From Nonomuraea turkmeniaca (lineage in GTDB: Bacteria; Actinomycetota; Actinomycetes; Streptosporangiales; Streptosporangiaceae), in the NCBI RefSeq assembly GCF_005889735.1, contig NZ_VCKY01000010.1, positions 25,641-89,640 on the forward strand: DNA of 64,000 nt, in the 5' to 3' direction. A program made the position numbers and the translations under genes. Shown piece after piece: positions 60,504 to 64,000 of the stretch (positions are counted from its first letter, which is position 1; each line of letters starts with the position of its first letter). The notes beneath the pieces are model-generated. The model did no database searches. It had not been told where the DNA came from and saw only the letters and a list, made by a program, of their open reading frames with translations.

Positions 60504-62243
60504 GTGAAACACCGCTTGCATCACCCGGACGAGCCCGATGAGTCCGCCTCCGCGGTCACCGACCCGGATTTCGTCGCTCTAGGCCTGGGCGGCACGAATA
60601 TGATGGCGATGCTCTGGACGATCGCCATGGGACGGCGTGTGGTGGGCGTCGAGATGAGAGGGGATCCCTTCCTCGGCGTTCACTGGAACCTCCGAGTGGA
60701 TCTCTTCCACCAGCTCGGCCTCATCGATCGCATGATGATGGACCGGTACGGCGAGGCGGGCGTGCCCCGCCACAAGGACGGGACCGTCTTCCGTCTCGCG
60801 GAACGGTTCTACAGCACGAACACGGTCTCTGGCGACGTCACGCCCGACGAGGTCATCGACAGGTACGACCGCGACCTGCACCTGGTCGGCACCATCAAGC
60901 ACATCGAGTTCATCGACGACCGGTGGAGGGACGGGCGACCGCACCGGGTGCTGACCGTGCTCGATCCACCGCTCGTGCCGCGCGCTCCGGAACCCGAGGC
61001 CATTCGGGCCGATCTTCGGGACGTGCTGGACGGCCCCTCCACATTCCAGGCCGAAGCCGCCTCCATCCTGCGGCTGCTGCGCCGCTATCTCGAAGCCATC
61101 GCCGAGATGGACCTCGCCGCGGGGCTCACCCCGCCGCGCGTCAGGCTGTTCACCCAACACCGGGTGGTGGACGCGGAGGGCGAGGGTTTCGTCCGGCAAC
61201 CGGACGGCAGGTACCGGATTCGCATCATGGAGTTGCAGGAATTCGATTTCAAGGGCCGATTCGTTCGGATGCCGATGCCCGGTCGGGAGCCCATCGACAT
61301 CGGCGTTCCCGAGTTGTTCGTCATCGCCGAAGGCTTCCACAGCACCGACGCGGTGAGACTCGGTTTCGAGCAGCACGACGTGCCGGTCGACCATCGGGAT
61401 GGAAGAGGCCCGGTCGTCGCGCAGGCGGATTTCATAGCCGGCCTGCTGGAGATCCTCATCGACGGGCGGCTGCGCCGGAGGATCTCCTCCCAGTTCGACG
61501 CTGACGGCCGTGAGTACTGGGTCCGGCAGATCGCGGTCGGACACGAGAACGATCCCGAGGTCGGGTGGATCCTGGTCCAGGTCCCGGACTTCAAGTCGTT
61601 CGACCCGATCGCCGAGGGCCTGGTACCGCCCGGCACCGATCCGCAGTCGGCCGAGTACTTCGGCGCGTACCAGCACATGCTCTACGAGTTCTATATCGAG
61701 CAGGCGGCCGAGGTGCTGGGCATCGACCAGCCGGCACTCCGCCGCGTGCAGATGGCCTACGGTCCGAAGCTGTTCAGCCTGATCGAGAGGATGGGGGACG
61801 ACGCCCTGATCGCGAGGAACGGCGTCGTGGCGGGCGACTCGTTCGGCAATGGTCACTTTCTGACCAGCGGAGGCGCCATGACCGGCATGATCGGGCACAG
61901 CTCACGGATCTTGCGGTACTGGCAGGCCCGCAACCTCGGCAAGACCCCCGAAGACGCCATCCGGGAACTGGCCGACAACATACGCCAGGACACGAACGCG
62001 TGGCTTGAGGTGAGCGCGTCGGAATACTCGGACGCGGTTCCCATCAACTTCGGCGCCGAACGCATCGAAGCCATCGTCGCGGCCAGCGGATATCCCACCG
62101 GCGCGCACGACACACGCATCGAAGCGGCCCGGAGGCATCGTCACACGCTGCTCCCGCTGGACGCCTCCGACTGGCGACGCCCCGTCTTCCGCAACGGAAT
62201 CGTCATGACGGACCCGCTGCCCGAGTTGTCAACGCACCCCTGA
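60504..62243 (+). CDS. Flavoprotein-like enzyme of unknown reaction
   Basis: 579 residues. Near the N-terminus DFVALGLGGTNMMAMLWTIA and RRVVGVEMRGDPFLG form a dinucleotide-binding beta-alpha-beta unit with GLGGTN in place of GxGxxG. Near residue 460, VVAGDSFGNGHFLTSGGAMT, then GMIGHS, resembles the second FAD motif (GD...) of para-hydroxybenzoate-hydroxylase and geranylgeranyl-reductase-like flavoproteins. The intervening 350 residues are unassigned. I therefore expect an FAD-dependent oxidoreductase or monooxygenase, but the family is not one I can name. GTG start after AAAGAGAGCCACCT. The 60-base gap before it is the longest break within the first four genes. Confidence 0.6.
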   Translation: MKHRLHHPDEPDESASAVTDPDFVALGLGGTNMMAMLWTIAMGRRVVGVEMRGDPFLGVHWNLRVDLFHQLGLIDRMMMDRYGEAGVPRHKDGTVFRLAERFYSTNTVSGDVTPDEVIDRYDRDLHLVGTIKHIEFIDDRWRDGRPHRVLTVLDPPLVPRAPEPEAIRADLRDVLDGPSTFQAEAASILRLLRRYLEAIAEMDLAAGLTPPRVRLFTQHRVVDAEGEGFVRQPDGRYRIRIMELQEFDFKGRFVRMPMPGREPIDIGVPELFVIAEGFHSTDAVRLGFEQHDVPVDHRDGRGPVVAQADFIAGLLEILIDGRLRRRISSQFDADGREYWVRQIAVGHENDPEVGWILVQVPDFKSFDPIAEGLVPPGTDPQSAEYFGAYQHMLYEFYIEQAAEVLGIDQPALRRVQMAYGPKLFSLIERMGDDALIARNGVVAGDSFGNGHFLTSGGAMTGMIGHSSRILRYWQARNLGKTPEDAIRELADNIRQDTNAWLEVSASEYSDAVPINFGAERIEAIVAASGYPTGAHDTRIEAARRHRHTLLPLDASDWRRPVFRNGIVMTDPLPELSTHP

Positions 62244-62296
62244 CCGGTGCCCGCACGGCCGAACATCAGTCCGTCCGCAGTCGAAAGGTAAGTGCG

Positions 62297-62698
62297 ATGA
62301 CGCTGCACGCCCACCGCGCCGCCGAAACGAACGTCGTGCCCCCCGCTGAATTCTTCGATGAGATCGGCCGATCGCTGCAGGAATGCGAAGAAGCGGTGAC
62401 GGCCTGTGCTTCCGTGGTGTTCACGACACCGCACCCCGCCGCGTCCTTGTTCGAGGTACGCCGGGACATGGACAGCGCCGAGATCCTCGCGGTGACGAGG
62501 AGGCTGCTGAAAAGGCAGCTCGGGGTGAACCGTGAGCTCGCCATCGCGCAGCTCGGCGCCTGTCTCATCGCGGTCGAGGCGAGTCATGAGTTCTGCGTGA
62601 CCCACGCGGACGAAAGCGACGACGCACGCCGATGCGCCGATGCCACCCAGGCCGTGATCCCCGTCCTGAACCGGGCACTGGCCTACCTGCAGTGGTAG
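62297..62698 (+). CDS. Csp/DUF326-like four-helix protein with few cysteines
   Basis: 133 residues, all helical. The order matches DUF326/Csp copper-storage proteins: ECEEAVTACASVVF, then FEVRRDMDSAEILAVTRRLL (compare the family pattern RLDRDCADICALAARLL), then GACLIAVEASHEFCVTHADE (family pattern VCEACAEECERH) and ARRCADATQAVIPVLNRAL. Csp proteins usually have 10-13 cysteines lining the bundle; here only five remain (30, 37, 89, 100, 113), most others being replaced by Ala, Met, Ile or Val. Copper storage is therefore doubtful, and a carrier or partner role in the cluster is possible. Last gene of the operon, 53 bases after the flavoprotein-like gene, with AAAGGTAAG upstream. Confidence 0.65.
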   Translation: MTLHAHRAAETNVVPPAEFFDEIGRSLQECEEAVTACASVVFTTPHPAASLFEVRRDMDSAEILAVTRRLLKRQLGVNRELAIAQLGACLIAVEASHEFCVTHADESDDARRCADATQAVIPVLNRALAYLQW

Positions 62699-62895
62699 GC
62701 CTCGCACGGGGAGTCACGGCGCCGCATCGAGGGTTCCGGCCTCACGGGCGTCGGGCGGGGCGGGTGTTTCCTCAGGACGCCGTCCAGGTCCTCCCAGGTG
62801 ATCAGCCTCTGTCTGCGACACGACCGGTGGCCGGCTGGGTCGACGGCGTCTTCCTGCAGGTCAGAGGGTCTGATCTCTTCTTTCACGTGTGGCAC
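62683..62895 (-). CDS. Possible small antisense-oriented ORF (70 residues)
   Basis: From a GTG six bases after AGAGGTG the minus strand reads VPHVKEEIRPSDLQEDAVDP and on to LITWEDLDGVLRKHPPRP. The hydrophilic start and good ribosome-binding site make translation possible. It overlaps the end of the 62297 gene by 16 bases, tail to tail. No family recognised. Confidence 0.3.
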   Translation of the reverse strand: MPHVKEEIRPSDLQEDAVDPAGHRSCRRQRLITWEDLDGVLRKHPPRPTPVRPEPSMRRRDSPCEAYHCR

Positions 62896-62968
62896 GTTGA
62901 CCACCTCTTAGAGCATGGCGCATGGGCCGGGTGTGAGAGCGCCGTGGGCCGATCCTCCCGCCGACGAC

Positions 62969-63260
62969 ATGGCGCACGTACGCGTCCTGGCGGTGTGGAG
63001 CGCGAGCGCGACCGCCATCCGAGGCGCCCTGTTTCCGACCGTCGACGTCGAAGGCGACGCCGAGCACGTCGCTGGACTGGAAGACGTCGTCGCCCGCCAC
63101 CTGGTGCGCCTCGGCGCCAAGCACCAACTCCTCGTGCTGTGCGCCTCGGCGCCAAGCACCAACTCCTCGTGCTGTGCGCCTCGGCGCCAAGCACCAACTC
63201 CTCGTGCTGTGCGCCTCGGCGCCAAGCACCAACTCCTCGTGCACTGGCAGCGGATCCGGC
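62969..63260 (+). pseudogene. DUF2218-like relic disrupted by repeat expansion
   Basis: The frame reads DAEHVAGLEDVVARHLVRLG and AKHQLLVHWQR, which resembles the C-terminus of DUF2218 proteins (pattern VQDVVARHLERFGRRDELTVDW). The N-terminal part is not recognisable, the end is interrupted by the 35-bp repeat array, and no proper stop follows, so the frame runs on into the SDR gene. Confidence 0.45.
63105..63242. repeat. Four-copy 35-bp tandem repeat
   Basis: Units start at 63105, 63140, 63175 and 63210; the first three are identical and the last lacks its final two bases. Each contains CTCGGCGCCAAGCACCAACT. Three extra copies add 105 bp, exactly 35 codons, so the reading frame after the array equals that before it. 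Confidence 0.95.
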
Positions 63261-63332
63261 AGCCACCGGGACGACGCCAGACCAGCGGACCGCCACCCCG
63301 ACCGACCACCTCCAGCACCCGGGAGCATGACC

Positions 63333-63920
63333 ATGACCAGCAAGACCGTGCTGATTACCGGCGCGACCAGCGGCATCGGCGCCCACACCGCGCGGTTGCT
63401 CCTCGATCGCGGCCACCGCGTGGCCGTCACCGGCCGCAACGAAACCAAACTCAAGGCCTTCCTCGACGCGGCCCGCCACCCCGATCGGCTGCTGGGTCTC
63501 ATCGCGGACGCGGCCGACTGGCAGGCCACCCAATCCGCCGTGACCCGCATTGTGGAGCATTTCGGCGCCCTGCACGCCGCGGTGGCCAATGCCGGATTCG
63601 CCTCCGGCGACTACCAGCGCACCGCAGGTGCGACCCTCAGCGACGGCGACCCGACGTTGTGGCCGCCCATGGTCCTCACCAACGTCCTCGGCCCCGCCCT
63701 GCTGGCCAAGGTCGCCCTGCCCCACCTTGAGGCCACCGGCGGGCGGCTGGTGCTCATCGGCAGCGTCGCCGGGCTGAAGAACAGCCCCGCCAACCTCTAC
63801 TCGGCCACCAAGTGGGCCGTCACCGGACTCGCCGAGAACCTTCGGATGCACGCCACAACCCGCGGCATCGGTACTCGCGTTCCGCAGCTAATCGGGGTGC
63901 TGAGGCATGATCGAGCATGA
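63333..63920 (+). pseudogene. Short-chain dehydrogenase, C-terminus lost
   Basis: 195 residues. NAD(P)-binding TVLITGATSGIGAHTARLLL, the NAG motif in AAVANAGFASG, catalytic Ser in LIGSVAG and YSATK (Tyr and Lys) are intact. Family members continue for 60 or more residues after the active-site helix; here, after HATTRGIG, the sequence turns into non-homologous QLIGVLRHDRA and stops. The break at about 63870 coincides with sequence that looks like an insertion-sequence end. An ATG at 63327 is an alternative start; 63333 has better spacing from GGGAG. Confidence 0.75.
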
Positions 63921-64000
63921 AGATGCAGGTCGGCGACATGAGGCCTAGCGGAAATCGCGAGAACGCCTAGTAACACGACTTCCACGAAACAGCAGTCACA
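63871..64000 (+). mobile_element. Possible left end of an insertion sequence
   Basis: From about 63871 the SDR homology ends and AT-richer DNA begins (ATGATCGAGCATGAAGATGC and AACACGACTTCCACGAAACA), with no coding sense, continuing to the window edge. The layout suits an IS terminus plus leader with the transposase starting just beyond 64000. Terminal repeats cannot be checked. Confidence 0.35.

Noticed and set aside
63105..63242. Four-copy repeat as a CRISPR array
   Set aside because: The units are directly adjacent with no spacers and no cas genes are nearby; it is a simple tandem repeat.

Overview
The window is about 70% G+C, with strong GTG/ATG start usage, four-base ATGA/GTGA gene overlaps, an Lsr2 nucleoid protein, SWIM, MoxR and DUF5682 genes, a PaaX regulator and many secreted or Tat-exported enzymes. 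This points to a filamentous actinomycete; a Streptosporangiaceae (Nonomuraea-like) chromosome is my best guess, from style only. I see no rRNA, tRNA or CRISPR array. All family names come from reading translated sequence by eye; no database search was run.

Layout. 1-6.0 kb: a lipoprotein pair with a histidine phosphatase, a His/Met-rich membrane protein beside a truncated PepSY gene, a Ser/Thr kinase with WD40 propeller, and an exported alpha/beta hydrolase. 6.2-13.4 kb: a tightly coupled minus-strand operon (SWIM, unknown, vWA, MoxR-type AAA, DUF5682). 13.5-18.2 kb: relics, then a secreted chitinase and a secreted M28 aminopeptidase. 18.2-24.6 kb: a LacI-headed sugar ABC operon ending in a sulfatase and an aldo/keto reductase. 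25.0-27.9 kb: a five-gene operon pairing MauD-like and MauE-like redox maturation proteins with a Tat-exported eight-cysteine protein; its fourth gene carries an in-frame TGA. 28.0-29.6 kb: ECF sigma factor and a membrane-anchored partner. 29.7-35.4 kb: multicopper oxidase, broken TetR gene, SNase/lamin-tail nuclease, SRPBCC protein and a GH30 glycosidase. 35.4-43.5 kb: MetE-like protein, acyl-CoA synthetase and PaaX-type regulator divergent from a complete branched-chain-amino-acid-type ABC transporter. 43.8-46.7 kb: response regulator plus two sensor proteins, one with a degenerate ATPase domain. 47.4-53.2 kb: Lsr2, then a second MoxR/vWA module lying between an intact gene and a decayed copy of it. 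53.7-56.6 kb: a membrane protein gene and a gene graveyard. 56.7-62.7 kb: a compact apparent biosynthetic operon (Fe(II)/2-oxoglutarate amino-acid hydroxylase, PLP decarboxylase, CPA2 antiporter, unusual flavoprotein-like enzyme, Csp/DUF326-like helical protein). 62.7-64.0 kb: a DUF2218 relic with a four-copy 35-bp repeat, and an SDR gene that ends abruptly in what may be an insertion-sequence end.

The two stretches most likely to hold something undescribed are 56.7-62.7 kb (hydroxylase/decarboxylase/flavoprotein cluster with a cysteine-depleted copper-storage-like protein) and 25.0-27.9 kb (MauD/MauE-type maturation of an exported cysteine-rich protein with no methylamine dehydrogenase). The two MoxR/vWA modules are of a class that others have linked to biological conflict systems, and the second is flanked by a duplicated gene.
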